Shown here: positions 9,047 to 18,992 of the stretch, piece by piece | Numbering within the stretch: the stretch's first letter is position 1 | How the letters are laid out: the number at the start of each line of letters is the position of its first letter | Source of the DNA: Chitinophaga pinensis DSM 2588 | GTDB lineage: Bacteria; Bacteroidota; Bacteroidia; Chitinophagales; Chitinophagaceae | Direction: 5' to 3' | Length of the DNA: 64,000 nt | NCBI RefSeq assembly: GCF_000024005.1 | Contig: NC_013132.1 | Span: 1,302,001 to 1,366,000, forward strand | The notes under the pieces: model-generated | The model's input: only the letters and a program-made list of their open reading frames with translations | What the model was told of the DNA's origin: nothing | Databases searched by the model: none | Position numbers and translations under genes: made by a program

Positions 9047-10951
9047 ATGCATTACGTTACGGTTGAAGGACTCACTAAATCTTACGGCGCAGGGCCGCTT
9101 TTCAAGGATATTTCTTTTCACATTGAGGAAGGGGACAAGATTGCCCTGGTCGCTTTGAATGGCGCCGGTAAATCCACTTTGCTTCGCATTCTGTGCGGGC
9201 AGGAATCACCTGATGCCGGTACTGTCTGGATCCACAAGGGCGTGAGCGTGGTAATGCTGGAGCAGCAATCCGACTTTGATCCACAAAAAACGATCTCTGC
9301 GAATATCTTTTCACAGTCGAATCCGGTGCTGGCCGCTATCAGAGACTATGAATTGCTGACAGACGAGGAGGAAGGCGAGCCGGACCTGGATAAGCTGACG
9401 GCTGCTATTGAGCGCATGGACGAGCTGAATGCCTGGCATTTTGACTCCAAAGTGAAGCAAATCCTGGGTAAACTGAATATTCATCACCTGGATCAGCGTA
9501 TGGGCAGCCTGTCCGGTGGACAGCTGAAACGTGTAGCATTGGCTAAAGTGCTGATTGACATCGGCTTCGAACATCGCCATACGCTCCTGATCATGGACGA
9601 ACCTACCAACCACCTGGATATCAACATGATCGAGTGGCTGGAAAATTACCTGGACCAGGAAAATGTGACTTTACTGCTCGTAACGCACGATCGTTACTTC
9701 CTGGACAGTGTTTGTAATGAAATCATGGAACTGGATCAGCAACAGCTGTTCATTTATAAAGGGGATTACGAAAACTACCTGGAGAAGAAAGCCGCCCGTG
9801 AGGAAAGTGATCGCGCCAGCGTAGAAAAGGCCCGCAATACCTTCCGGAAAGAGCTGGAATGGATGCGTAAGCAACCAAAGGCCCGTACGACGAAATCCAA
9901 GTCCAGAATCGACGCATTTGAAGAGGTAAAGGAAAAGGCCAGCGTACGCCTGGAGAAACAGCAGCTGGAACTCAACGTGAAAATGAGCCGTCTGGGGGGA
10001 AAGATCATTGAACTGAAGAAAGTTTATAAAGCCTTCGGAGATCTGAAGATCCTGAACGGATTTGACTATACCTTCAAGAAAGGGGAGAGAATAGGCGTTG
10101 TGGGTAAAAACGGGGTAGGTAAATCTACCTTCCTGAATATGCTGCAGGGCATTGAAGCGCCGGATTCCGGTAAGATCAATACCGGAGAAACGGTGATCTT
10201 TGGTAACTACGATCAGCGTGGTCTTATTATTAAGGAAGACGTACGTGTGATCGAGTTTGTGAAAAATATCGCTGAAAACTTCCCGCTGGCAGATGGTACC
10301 AAGGTAAGTGCCGCCCAGTTCCTGCAATTATTCCTGTTTACGCCTGAGAAACAGTATACTTATATCTCCAAACTGAGTGGTGGTGAGAAAAGAAGACTGC
10401 ATCTGCTCAGTATCCTCTTCCGTAACCCGAACTTCCTGATACTCGATGAGCCGACCAACGACCTTGATCTGCCAACGCTCAGCATTCTGGAAGAGTTCCT
10501 GTTGTCTTACCAGGGTTGTATTATCATTGTAACGCACGACAGATATTTCATGGATAAGCTGGTAGACCACCTTTTTGTGTTCGAGGGAGCCGGCGAAGTG
10601 CGTGACTTCCCTGGTAACTATAGCCAGTACAGAGATTGGGAGAAGGACCAGAATGAAAAAGGGAAGGAAGAAAGCCGTAATGAGCCTAAGGTGGTTGCCC
10701 AACCGGTGGTGGAAACACCACAACCTGCTGCGCCTGCTAAGAAAATGTCTTTCAAGGAAAAACGTGAACTGGAACTGCTGGAAAAGGAAATTGCATCCCT
10801 GGAAGCCGAAAAGAAGAGTATTGACGAGCAAATGGGAGCAGGCACACTGGCTTACGAACAGCTGGAGCCACTTTCACGCCGTGTAGGAGAGATCATTCAG
10901 TTATTGGATGATAAAGGGTTACGCTGGATGGAGTTGAGCGAAATGGGTTGA
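9047..10951 (+). CDS. ABC-F family ATPase, Uup type
   Basis: A 634-residue soluble protein with two ABC ATPase domains and no membrane segments. Domain 1 has Walker A A-L-N-G-A-G-K-S-T (residues 36-44, first glycine replaced by alanine), signature LSGGQLKRVALAK and Walker B LLIMDEPTNHLD. Domain 2 has GKNGVGKST, LSGGEKRRLHLLS and LILDEPTNDLD. A charged linker rich in R and K joins them, and the last 80 residues form a coiled coil with E-K-E-I-A-S-L-E-A-E, the C-terminal domain of Uup. ABC-F proteins act on the ribosome; Uup-type members have also been tied to precise transposon excision. Single gene, terminator on both sides. Confidence 0.9.
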   Translation: MHYVTVEGLTKSYGAGPLFKDISFHIEEGDKIALVALNGAGKSTLLRILCGQESPDAGTVWIHKGVSVVMLEQQSDFDPQKTISANIFSQSNPVLAAIRDYELLTDEEEGEPDLDKLTAAIERMDELNAWHFDSKVKQILGKLNIHHLDQRMGSLSGGQLKRVALAKVLIDIGFEHRHTLLIMDEPTNHLDINMIEWLENYLDQENVTLLLVTHDRYFLDSVCNEIMELDQQQLFIYKGDYENYLEKKAAREESDRASVEKARNTFRKELEWMRKQPKARTTKSKSRIDAFEEVKEKASVRLEKQQLELNVKMSRLGGKIIELKKVYKAFGDLKILNGFDYTFKKGERIGVVGKNGVGKSTFLNMLQGIEAPDSGKINTGETVIFGNYDQRGLIIKEDVRVIEFVKNIAENFPLADGTKVSAAQFLQLFLFTPEKQYTYISKLSGGEKRRLHLLSILFRNPNFLILDEPTNDLDLPTLSILEEFLLSYQGCIIIVTHDRYFMDKLVDHLFVFEGAGEVRDFPGNYSQYRDWEKDQNEKGKEESRNEPKVVAQPVVETPQPAAPAKKMSFKEKRELELLEKEIASLEAEKKSIDEQMGAGTLAYEQLEPLSRRVGEIIQLLDDKGLRWMELSEMG

Positions 10952-10970
10952 TTATGAATAGTTTTTATAA

Positions 10971-11000
10971 AAAAGGGACGCTATATGGCGTCCCTTTTTA
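10971..11000. terminator. Bidirectional terminator between convergent genes
   Basis: AAAGGGACGC and GCGTCCCTTT form a 10-bp stem around TATATG, with A-run on the left and T-run on the right, so it works for the ABC-F gene on plus and the small secreted protein on minus. Confidence 0.85.
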
Positions 11001-11009
11001 TTTCTCGTG

Positions 11010-11312
11010 TTAGTTTTGTTGCTTATCACGGATTTCAGAAGGTTTCAGATAGACCTTTTTTCCCTTATCGTCCACATAGTATTTCCTGTCTTTCTTATCT
11101 ATATAAACTGTCTGGCCACCCGGACCTTCTTTGCCTTTATAAGTTTTATCGGTGATCTTCATGGCCCCTTTTACAGCCACAGAAGCGGTCTTATTGCCTA
11201 TTTTCTTGGCAGTACTGTCTACACCCTGAGCCATACTGGTATGGCCGGCAAGAAGGGCTGCAACTGTCACTGAAACAGCAACAAATCCGATGCGCAATGT
11301 TCTCGATATCAT
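11010..11312 (-). CDS. Small secreted protein, function unknown
   Basis: About 100 residues starting at the ATG at 11312 (M-I-S-R-T-L-R-I-G-F). This start is preferred over one 23 codons upstream because the signal peptide (hydrophobic V-A-V-S-V-T-V-A-A-L-L-A-G, cleavage after S-M-A-Q) then sits at the N-terminus. The mature part is lysine-rich with a short repeated theme (Y-I-D-K-K-D-R-K-Y-Y-V-D-D-K-G-K-K-V-Y-L), which looks like small periplasmic proteins seen in Chitinophagaceae. I recognise no domain. Convergent with the ABC-F gene, with a shared terminator; divergent from the sigma factor gene. Confidence 0.7.
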   Translation of the reverse strand: MISRTLRIGFVAVSVTVAALLAGHTSMAQGVDSTAKKIGNKTASVAVKGAMKITDKTYKGKEGPGGQTVYIDKKDRKYYVDDKGKKVYLKPSEIRDKQQN

Positions 11313-11447
11313 AACAATAGATTTTAAAAGTTGTGTAAAGTCACTATGAATATTATTATTCAATTTTGATGCCAGCAACATCTTCCATATTTTTAGACTG
11401 CCACCATATGTATAGTATATTTTAATTTTAACGGTAAACGGTAATAG

Positions 11448-12056
11448 TTGGAGGAGATCTGGTATAAGGACCTTTCAGATCAGGAGCTCTGGAGCAGGCT
11501 GATAGATAGTGATGAAGGCGCATTGGCTTTCATTTACGATACATGGTTCACATCACTCTACAAATATGGAATGAAAATACAGGCGGATAGCAGCCTGGTG
11601 AAGGATTGTATACACGATCTTTTTACTTCCTTATGGCATAGTCGTCAACAGCTTTCTGTAACTGACAGCATCAAATTCTACCTGTTTGCCAGTCTCAAGC
11701 GCAATATTGTTAAACATAGCAAGGCGGAGGGGCTTTTTAACCTGTTCAGGCAGCAACCAGCCGCACAGGAATCACACATGCCTTCTTACGAGGAAAGGCT
11801 GATTAACGAGCAAACCAATAACGAGCGCAACCTTAAACTCGCGAAGGTGATTGATCAGTTACCAAAACGGCAGAAGGAGATCCTGTACCTACGTTATTAT
11901 GAAGGGCTGTCTACCCAGGAAACAGCCGAAATTATGTCACTGAGCGTTAATTCTACATATGTATTATTATCGAAAGCATTGAATTATCTCAAGAGTCACA
12001 GTGGTGAATTATTGACTTTATTGGTCATATCCGGGTATCGACCCAAAGGTTTCTAA
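11448..12056 (+). CDS. ECF-type RNA polymerase sigma factor
   Basis: A 202-residue sigma-70 family protein. Region 2 is at about residues 25-90 (A-F-I-Y-D-T-W-F-T-S-L-Y through D-C-I-H-D-L-F-T-S-L-W) and region 4 at about 138-190 (L-P-K-R-Q-K-E-I-L-Y-L-R-Y-Y-E-G-L-S then a helix-turn-helix with T-A-E-I-M-S-L-S-V-N-S). Translation probably starts at TTG 11448, as no ATG follows early in frame. The gene heads a FecR/SusC/SusD unit; by analogy with FecI and Bacteroidetes ECF systems it should activate the SusC/SusD genes when FecR is signalled from the outer membrane. The -7 boxes of the target genes are not obvious, as expected for an alternative sigma. Confidence 0.9.
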   Translation: MEEIWYKDLSDQELWSRLIDSDEGALAFIYDTWFTSLYKYGMKIQADSSLVKDCIHDLFTSLWHSRQQLSVTDSIKFYLFASLKRNIVKHSKAEGLFNLFRQQPAAQESHMPSYEERLINEQTNNERNLKLAKVIDQLPKRQKEILYLRYYEGLSTQETAEIMSLSVNSTYVLLSKALNYLKSHSGELLTLLVISGYRPKGF

Positions 12057-12155
12057 AGAAATTATAGTTTTTTTAAAAAAAAGTCGAAAAAGACGCTAAG
12101 ATTTTTTGATTTCGCTGCTTTATGTATTTAAAGCCTATCAGGAATAACGCTGATT

Positions 12156-13157
12156 ATGGATTATAAAGATTACACAGTAAGGGAGTTTCTACATGACGGA
12201 ATGTTTCGGAAATGGGTCACAGATCCTGACCAGGAAACAAATGCCTTCTGGGAAATCTGGCTGCGTGACAATCCGGATCATCGTGTTACCGTAGAGCAGG
12301 CAAGGGATGTATTGCTGATGATCGGGCCGGAAGAGCATCTACCTACAGCGGAAGACCAGGCGGAAGTCTGGAGCCGTGTTGCTTATTCCATCCGTCAGCT
12401 ACCTGAGAAAAGGCGGATTTTCGTCGCCTGGCGATATGCCGCGGCATTTGCCGGTGTATTGGCGGTGGCTGCAGCTTCCTGGTATTTCATGCATAAGAAA
12501 GAACCGTTGCTGGTCGGCTACATCACACCCTACGGTGAAACAAAAAAGATCACATTACCAGATAGCTCTGTTGTAACACTGAATGCAAATTCAAAGCTCA
12601 GATTCAGTATGGGCAGTGATGGTAAACGTGAAGTATGGATAGATGGAGAGGGTTTTTTCACCGTTCTCCACGAAAACAACAATGCTCCGTTTGCCGTACA
12701 TACTTCGGATGTGGATGTACAGGTTATAGGAACAGCATTTAATATCAGTACCAGGCGTATTATGACACGTGTGGTACTCAATAGCGGCGCCGTAAAACTG
12801 AAGCTGAACGGCGAAGGACAGGAAGACCTGAGCATGAAGCCTGGTGAAATGGTGACTTTTTCAACCAAAACTAATCAGTTGTCACGCCGGAAGGTGAATC
12901 CGGCAGATTATAATGCATGGCTCGACAATATGTTTGTCTTCAATGAAGCAACCATTGCGGAAGTAGCCGAAGTATTAAACGAGAACTTAGGGATTAACAT
13001 TAAGATAGAAGAGCAGGAACTACAGAAGGAGTTATTTACAGGTAGCATACCAATGTCAGATGTAGAAATATTTTTCAGAACACTGTCACGGTCCTTACAT
13101 GTGGTTATCGAAAAGAAGGACAATAAAAACTACAGCATCAGGAGAAAAACAACCTAG
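12156..13157 (+). CDS. FecR family anti-sigma factor
   Basis: A 333-residue inner-membrane protein. Residues 1-85 are the cytoplasmic sigma-binding part, residues 91-112 form one transmembrane helix (A-A-F-A-G-V-L-A-V-A-A-A-S-W-Y-F), residues about 122-220 are the periplasmic FecR domain (P-Y-G-E-T-K-K-I-T-L-P-D-S-S-V-V-T-L-N-A), and about 260-330 the C-terminal DUF4974 domain. In this family FecR holds the ECF sigma factor and releases or activates it when the N-terminal STN domain of a TonB-linked outer-membrane protein signals ligand. It lies 100 bases after the sigma gene and 50 before an STN-containing SusC, the complete circuit. Confidence 0.93.
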   Translation: MDYKDYTVREFLHDGMFRKWVTDPDQETNAFWEIWLRDNPDHRVTVEQARDVLLMIGPEEHLPTAEDQAEVWSRVAYSIRQLPEKRRIFVAWRYAAAFAGVLAVAAASWYFMHKKEPLLVGYITPYGETKKITLPDSSVVTLNANSKLRFSMGSDGKREVWIDGEGFFTVLHENNNAPFAVHTSDVDVQVIGTAFNISTRRIMTRVVLNSGAVKLKLNGEGQEDLSMKPGEMVTFSTKTNQLSRRKVNPADYNAWLDNMFVFNEATIAEVAEVLNENLGINIKIEEQELQKELFTGSIPMSDVEIFFRTLSRSLHVVIEKKDNKNYSIRRKTT

Positions 13158-13206
13158 TGAAGTTTAGTCGATAAAAATTCAACCTACCAACCTTAATCTA
13201 TTGCTT

Positions 13207-16200
13207 ATGCCTGGAAATTACTTTAGGTGTATAGGGGATCGTATTGCCCTGTTATTACTGTTGCCAGCCATGGGGTATGCTGCTTCAGATAAAGTACACT
13301 ACCACCCGCAGCAGGAGTTGTATGCTGCAACGGGATTGAATCAGTCCAAGGGAAGACAGACCTTAAAAGATATCCTTGTCTCATTGGAAACAAAGTATAA
13401 GGTACGTATTAACTATGTAGGTCAGTCGATTGGCAGTATCCAGACAGAGCCGCCTGCAGTCAAGGGTGCATCTGTGAAATTCATTCAGTACCTCAATCAA
13501 TTCCTGAAACCACTCGGACTGGAAGCAGAGGAATCTGGCGCTAACATGTTTATCGTCTACAAACAGGAAGGTGCAGCACCTGCACCCAAGCCCGCAGCGC
13601 CTGTTGAAAAAAAAGCAACGCCGGAACAGGAAAAACCAGCCGCTATCAATATATCCGGTCTCGTAACGGATGATACAGGCGTTCCTTTACCGGGCGTAAC
13701 TGTTGTTGTGAAAGGTACTTCAAACGGTGTGCATACTTCTAATGACGGTAAATATGAACTGAAGAATGTGCCCGAAAATGCGCACATCGTATTCAGCTTC
13801 ATTGGTTTCAAAGCACAGGAAATTGTGCTTAAAGGACAACATAAACTGGATGTACGTTTAAAGACAGATGTACAGGCCGTAAAAGATGTGGTTGTAACCG
13901 GGTACTATGAGATCAAGAAAGAGAGTTTTACCGGTATCGCAACGGTCCTTACTTCTGATGATATCAAAAAAGTAAATCCGCAGAACGTACTGAGCAGCTT
14001 GCAGGCATATGACCCTTCATTTAAACTGGTTGAAAACAATCTGCTGGGCTCTAACCCCAACAGAATTCCTAATATCAATGTTAGGGGTACGACCGCATTG
14101 CCAAGTGCAGACGTATCCAAACTGACGAGAAACAGTATGCTGACCGGTGTTACCAATCAGCCTACTTTTATTCTCGATGGTTATGAGGTGAATGTACAGA
14201 CTGTGTTTGACCTGGATCCGAACAGGATCGCATCTATGACCCTGCTGAAAGATGCAGCAGCAACAGCGATCTATGGTTCAAGAGCGGCAAACGGTGTAGT
14301 AGTCATTCGCACAAAGGCGCCAAAAGAAGGGAAGCTGGCTGTCAACTATGGTTATGAGATGACGTTGAATGCACCTGATCTTTCTGATTACCATGTACTG
14401 AATGCAGGAGAGAAACTGGAGTATGAACGACTGGCAAAACTGTATGAATCAAATAACGTAGATGCGCCGATCGATCTGGAGAAGGAATATTATCAGAAAA
14501 AGAAAAACGTACTCGCCGGCGTAAATACTTATTGGTTGTCTCAGCCATTACAGGTAGATCTCGGACACAAACATTCCTTATATCTTGAAGGTGGTACACC
14601 TGTTGTGAAATATGGATTGGATATGCGTTACCAATCCAATAACGGTGTAATGAAAGGCTCTTACAGAAAACGTTATGGTCTTGCAGCATCCCTGTCTTAC
14701 AACGTGCAGAACAAGATACAGTTCAGAAATCAGATGTCTATCACACAGGTAGATGGAAGAGAATCTCCTTACAGAGAGTTTTCCAACTACGTAAGAATGA
14801 ATCCTTACTATCCAAAAACAGATTCAACAGGCAGACTGTTACGTGAAGTAGACAAATGGAGTTATCGCGGTGGCGCTAATGGTGGTGCTGTTACAGATCC
14901 AGTGCTGAATCCGATGTATGAAGCGACTACGGGTAGTCTGGAGAAGAATCAATACGTAGAATTCATGGATGCATTTTCAGGGGAATGGACCATTAATCCT
15001 GCATTAAGATTAAGAGGCCAGATATCCCTGACAAAGAGGAGATCTACTGCAGATAAATTTACCTCACCATTCAGTAATGAATATTATAACGTAAGTGGTA
15101 ATGATCTGAAAGACCGTGGTAAATACACGTTTGCTGATGAAGATTTCTGGCAGGCAGATGGTAGTCTGACACTGAGTTATGCAAAACAGATCAGGTCTAA
15201 CTTCCTGAACGTATCACTGGGTACGAATATTCAGGACAGAAGTAATGACAGCAAGGCTTTTGCTGCACAGGGTTTCTCTAATGACAGATTCTCACAGATT
15301 GAGTTTGCCCGTACTTATGAAAAAGATGGCTCTCCAAGTGGTGAGTACACACAGGACCGTCTGATCGGATCTTTTCTCTATGTAAACTATTCCTATAAAA
15401 ATAAGTTCCTGATGGACGGTACCGTACGTCTGGACGGATCCTCCAAATTTGGTACTGATTCCCGTATGGCTACCTTCTGGTCCTATGGTCTGGGATGGAA
15501 TGTACACAACGAAAAATTCATTCCACGTAAGGTTATTTCACAATTGACGCTGAGGGCTACAACAGGTCTGACGGGTGATGTATCCTTCCCGTCTTATTTA
15601 TCTAATACCACTTACCAGTATTACAGCAACGACTGGTATTCCACAGGGGTAGGCGCGATTTTCAGAACGTATGGTAACTCTTCTCTGAGATGGCAGCGTA
15701 CCAAAAACTATGATGCCGGTATGGAACTGGACCTTTTCAATGGTCGTTTCTATATTGCGCCGCGTTATTACTATAAACTCACCAAAGACCTGCTTGCAGA
15801 TATTATCGTACCACCATCAACAGGTTTTACGGACTATAAAGCCAACCTGGGGGAAATGGTGAATCGTGGTTTTGAGATAAACGTCCGCAGTAACGTGCTG
15901 AGAGGTAAGAACTGGTCTTTCAACCTGTTTGCCAACCTTGTGACAAACAAAAACAAGATCACCAAGATCTCCAATGCGCTGAAGAGCTACAATGATAAAG
16001 TGGATGATAAACAGGAGAGTGATCCTAATCTGAATTCTGTTCCGCTACTGCGTTTCCAGGAAGGACAGTCCCTTAATACGATCTATGCCGTAAGATCAAT
16101 GGGGATAGATCCGGAAAATGGTAAAGAGATATTTGTGAAGAAAGATGGAACCTATACACATACCTACAGTGTGAAAGACATGGTGCCTGTCGGCGATATG

Positions 16201-16653
16201 ACCACCAAACTGGAAGGTACATTCGGAGGCAGTCTGTATTATGGTAACTGGGTCGCTGAAGTAAGATTCTATACAAAAGGCGGTGGCGATCTGTATAATC
16301 AGACACTGGTGGACCGTGTAGAAAATGCAGATCCACGATACAATGTGGATAGTCGGGTGCTGCAATCCAGGTGGAAACAACCAGGAGATCATGCACTGTT
16401 TAAAGATATTGCAGACCAGGGTTCTACCCGTACTTCTTCCCGTTTTGTACAACGCGATAACGTAGTGGAATTAAAGTCTGTTTATCTGGGATACAATGTT
16501 CCGATGTCGGTGGCCAAGCGCTACAGGATGAATAACCTGCGGTGTTCACTGAATTTGAATGATGTGTGGAGAACATCCACTATAGATGCAGAAAGAGGTA
16601 TCGATTATCCTTTTGCGAGAACATTCACCTTCTCATTATCTACTCAGTTCTAA
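13207..16653 (+). CDS. SusC/RagA-type TonB-linked outer-membrane protein with STN domain
   Basis: About 1148 residues. The ATG at 13207 is preferred to the TTG two codons earlier. Domains in order: signal peptide with core I-A-L-L-L-L-L-P-A-M-G-Y-A-A, an STN signalling domain (about residues 50-120), a proline/alanine linker, a carboxypeptidase-D regulatory-like domain (about 150-225, with D-D-T-G-V-P-L-P-G-V-T-V), a TonB plug (D-G-Y-E-V then L-K-D-A-A-A-T-A-I-Y-G-S-R-A-A-N-G-V) and a long beta barrel ending in F-S-L-S-T-Q-F. It forms the pore under the SusD lid. The STN domain should contact FecR. No neighbouring enzyme reveals the ligand. Confidence 0.95.
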   Translation: MPGNYFRCIGDRIALLLLLPAMGYAASDKVHYHPQQELYAATGLNQSKGRQTLKDILVSLETKYKVRINYVGQSIGSIQTEPPAVKGASVKFIQYLNQFLKPLGLEAEESGANMFIVYKQEGAAPAPKPAAPVEKKATPEQEKPAAINISGLVTDDTGVPLPGVTVVVKGTSNGVHTSNDGKYELKNVPENAHIVFSFIGFKAQEIVLKGQHKLDVRLKTDVQAVKDVVVTGYYEIKKESFTGIATVLTSDDIKKVNPQNVLSSLQAYDPSFKLVENNLLGSNPNRIPNINVRGTTALPSADVSKLTRNSMLTGVTNQPTFILDGYEVNVQTVFDLDPNRIASMTLLKDAAATAIYGSRAANGVVVIRTKAPKEGKLAVNYGYEMTLNAPDLSDYHVLNAGEKLEYERLAKLYESNNVDAPIDLEKEYYQKKKNVLAGVNTYWLSQPLQVDLGHKHSLYLEGGTPVVKYGLDMRYQSNNGVMKGSYRKRYGLAASLSYNVQNKIQFRNQMSITQVDGRESPYREFSNYVRMNPYYPKTDSTGRLLREVDKWSYRGGANGGAVTDPVLNPMYEATTGSLEKNQYVEFMDAFSGEWTINPALRLRGQISLTKRRSTADKFTSPFSNEYYNVSGNDLKDRGKYTFADEDFWQADGSLTLSYAKQIRSNFLNVSLGTNIQDRSNDSKAFAAQGFSNDRFSQIEFARTYEKDGSPSGEYTQDRLIGSFLYVNYSYKNKFLMDGTVRLDGSSKFGTDSRMATFWSYGLGWNVHNEKFIPRKVISQLTLRATTGLTGDVSFPSYLSNTTYQYYSNDWYSTGVGAIFRTYGNSSLRWQRTKNYDAGMELDLFNGRFYIAPRYYYKLTKDLLADIIVPPSTGFTDYKANLGEMVNRGFEINVRSNVLRGKNWSFNLFANLVTNKNKITKISNALKSYNDKVDDKQESDPNLNSVPLLRFQEGQSLNTIYAVRSMGIDPENGKEIFVKKDGTYTHTYSVKDMVPVGDMTTKLEGTFGGSLYYGNWVAEVRFYTKGGGDLYNQTLVDRVENADPRYNVDSRVLQSRWKQPGDHALFKDIADQGSTRTSSRFVQRDNVVELKSVYLGYNVPMSVAKRYRMNNLRCSLNLNDVWRTSTIDAERGIDYPFARTFTFSLSTQF

Positions 16654-16664
16654 AAAGCAGCAAG

Positions 16665-18131
16665 ATGAAGAAATATTATACACTTATAATAGTGATGGCG
16701 ACCGGTTTGATGTCCTGCAGTAAATGGTTGGATGTAACGCCGAAATCAGAGGTGTCGCAGGGTGCTTTATTCAGTACACAATCTGGTTTTGAAGAAGCGC
16801 TGAATGGTGTGTACAGTCGTTGTACACAGGAAGATAGTTATGGTAAGGAGATCACCTGTGGTTTCCTGGATGTACTGGCACAGAACTATGTTATTACCAG
16901 TCAGGATCCGCAGGCATACAAACAGACTTCCATCTATAACTATGAAGAAGAAAACTTCATGAGAAGAAGGGATGATGCCTGGAAAGCGCTGTATGCTGCA
17001 ATAGCAAACAGTAACCTGATCCTGCATCATATAAAAGGACAGGAGAAGTTATTTGCCGGTCAGGAGTATTCATTGATTAAAGGCGAAGCGCTTGCGCTGA
17101 GAGCATACCTGCATTTTGATCTGTTGCGTATGTTCGGTCCTTCTTATGTAAGCGATCCGAATGCATTGGCTATCCCCTATGTAATGGACTTCTCCAAAAA
17201 GATCACACCGATGTCCAGTGTACGGCAGGTACTGGACTCCGCTATCCTGGACCTGACAGAAGCGAAAGCACTGTTGAAAGTATCTGATCCGATCCTGAAT
17301 GCCGGTTATAAAGTAGGTTATCCTGCGAAGGATTCCAGCACAGAGGAATCAGGCGCTTTGTTCCTTCAGAATCGTCGTCATCGCCTGAACTATTATGCTG
17401 TTTGTGGTGAACTGGCGAGAATCTATCTCTACAAAGGCGATAAGGCGAATGCGCTGGCCAGTGCCCTGGAAGTCATCAATTCTAATAAGTTCCCCTGGAC
17501 ACGCCAGAATGATTTCCTGAATCCGAATGATGAAAAGAAAGATCGTATCCTATACAGGGAATTACTCTTTGGATGGTATGTGCCTAATATGTCCGGCGCA
17601 TTGAATAGCCGTTTCAGAAATGGGGAAAGTGCGCTGTTTATTACAAGTGCGGAAGGTCAGAATATGTATGAAACAGGTGGTGTTGGTGGCGATGACTTCC
17701 GTTACAAACAATGGTTCAGCGAACAGAGTGGAGGTCTGGGTACCCGTTTACAACTTGAAAAATATTACCGTGACGGAGATGCAAACATCCACTACCAGAT
17801 GGCGCCTGCGCTCCGCCTGAGTGAAATGTATTATATCGCAGCGGAGTGTACGTTTGATACTGATCCTGCAAAGGCATGGGATTACTTTAATGAAGTAAGA
17901 CTTCACAGAGGTATCGGTACCCGTATTACGGAAGAGCGTTCAAAAGATGTGTTCATGACAGAACTGGTAAAGGAAAGCCGCAAGGAGTTTTATGGAGAAG
18001 GGCAGATCTTTTACATGTACAAACGTCTGAACAGAGCAGTAACAGGACTGGCAGGTATCCAATACCCGGCTACGAATAAAATGTTCGTATTCCCTTTACC
18101 TGATGATGAAATCCAATTCGGTAACCGATAA
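16665..18131 (+). CDS. RagB/SusD-type nutrient-binding outer-membrane lipoprotein
   Basis: A 488-residue lipoprotein starting at the ATG at 16665, 11 bases after the SusC stop. The signal peptide ends in a lipobox with C18 (G-L-M-S-C-S). SusD features are the N-terminal L-D-V-T-P-K-S-E-V, the TPR-like helices with K-G-E-A-L-A-L-R-A-Y-L-H-F-D-L-L-R-M-F-G, and a C-terminal V-K-E-S-R-K-E-F-Y-G-E-G segment. It forms the extracellular lid of the SusC pore and binds the ligand. Any in-frame extension upstream overlaps the SusC gene and lacks a signal peptide. Confidence 0.94.
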   Translation: MKKYYTLIIVMATGLMSCSKWLDVTPKSEVSQGALFSTQSGFEEALNGVYSRCTQEDSYGKEITCGFLDVLAQNYVITSQDPQAYKQTSIYNYEEENFMRRRDDAWKALYAAIANSNLILHHIKGQEKLFAGQEYSLIKGEALALRAYLHFDLLRMFGPSYVSDPNALAIPYVMDFSKKITPMSSVRQVLDSAILDLTEAKALLKVSDPILNAGYKVGYPAKDSSTEESGALFLQNRRHRLNYYAVCGELARIYLYKGDKANALASALEVINSNKFPWTRQNDFLNPNDEKKDRILYRELLFGWYVPNMSGALNSRFRNGESALFITSAEGQNMYETGGVGGDDFRYKQWFSEQSGGLGTRLQLEKYYRDGDANIHYQMAPALRLSEMYYIAAECTFDTDPAKAWDYFNEVRLHRGIGTRITEERSKDVFMTELVKESRKEFYGEGQIFYMYKRLNRAVTGLAGIQYPATNKMFVFPLPDDEIQFGNR

Positions 18132-18146
18132 AAAACCTACAGCCAG

Positions 18147-18977
18147 ATGAAAAAGAGTTATTTATTCGGAGTGCTTTGCTGTATGGTCTTCGTTGCCTGC
18201 AAGAAAGACGAAACTCCTTTGTTTGACACAACAGAGAACGTTTATTTTGATTTCACGCCTAATGATCCGAGTGACAAAACAGACAGCCTGTTGTACTCAT
18301 TCGCTTATTTTCCTGATAAAGGAGAAGACACCGTATATGTGCCGGTAAGGATTTCAGGTTTTCGCGTGGCCCATGAACGCACGTTTATACTGGAAACAGT
18401 AGATAGTAGCACAACTGCAAAATCAGGACTGGATTTCAAGGCATTGGAGAAAGAATACATCATGCCGGCTGATTCAGGCTTATGTCTGGTCCCCCTGATC
18501 CTTTATAATAAAGATACAGTGCTGAAGTCCAGGACGCTGACCATTGGTCTTACGCTGAAAGCATCCAAAGACTTTGGTGTTACGTTCAAACTACAGAATA
18601 AAGGTATTGTGAAGTTTTCCAACAGACTGGAGAAGCCAAACTGGTGGAATACCTGGGCGGGTGAACTGGGTGACTACTCCCGTGTGAAACATGAGCTATT
18701 TATCAGGGTGTCAGGTGCAACCGAGTTAGGTACGAACCTGCAGGATTTCAACACGATCCCTAAAGCCCTGTATCACACAAGACGCTTCAAGACCTTCCTG
18801 TTGGATCCTTTTAAATGGGTAGAACAGTTTGCCACAGAGGGTTATGTTATTACGAAAGAAGCAGATGGTTTCTACTATTTCTACAGTAGCAGAAATCCTG
18901 ATAATAAGTACAAGCTGGAACTGAACCCGGATGATGGCAGATATTATTTCAGGGATGAAAATGGTAAACGTATCTAG
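18147..18977 (+). CDS. DUF4843 lipoprotein
   Basis: A 276-residue lipoprotein (signal peptide with lipobox V-F-V-A-C, C18) with the pattern of DUF4843: Y-F-D-F-T-P-N-D-P-S-D near the start, V-P-V-R-I-S-G in the middle, and W-W-N-T-W-A-G-E-L-G-D-Y-S near residue 170. Proteins of this family occur in Bacteroidetes directly behind SusC/SusD pairs and are presumed surface glycan- or peptide-binding partners; the ligand is unknown. It lies 15 bases after susD and 15 before the next lipoprotein gene, so it is the third structural gene of the unit. Confidence 0.85.
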   Translation: MKKSYLFGVLCCMVFVACKKDETPLFDTTENVYFDFTPNDPSDKTDSLLYSFAYFPDKGEDTVYVPVRISGFRVAHERTFILETVDSSTTAKSGLDFKALEKEYIMPADSGLCLVPLILYNKDTVLKSRTLTIGLTLKASKDFGVTFKLQNKGIVKFSNRLEKPNWWNTWAGELGDYSRVKHELFIRVSGATELGTNLQDFNTIPKALYHTRRFKTFLLDPFKWVEQFATEGYVITKEADGFYYFYSSRNPDNKYKLELNPDDGRYYFRDENGKRI

Positions 18978-18992
18978 GCAAAACTTACAACA

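Noticed and set aside
9671..10327. A 218-codon frame on minus inside the ABC-F gene
   Set aside because: It overlaps a well-supported ABC ATPase entirely, has no start signal or known motif, and its composition is that of an antisense shadow.
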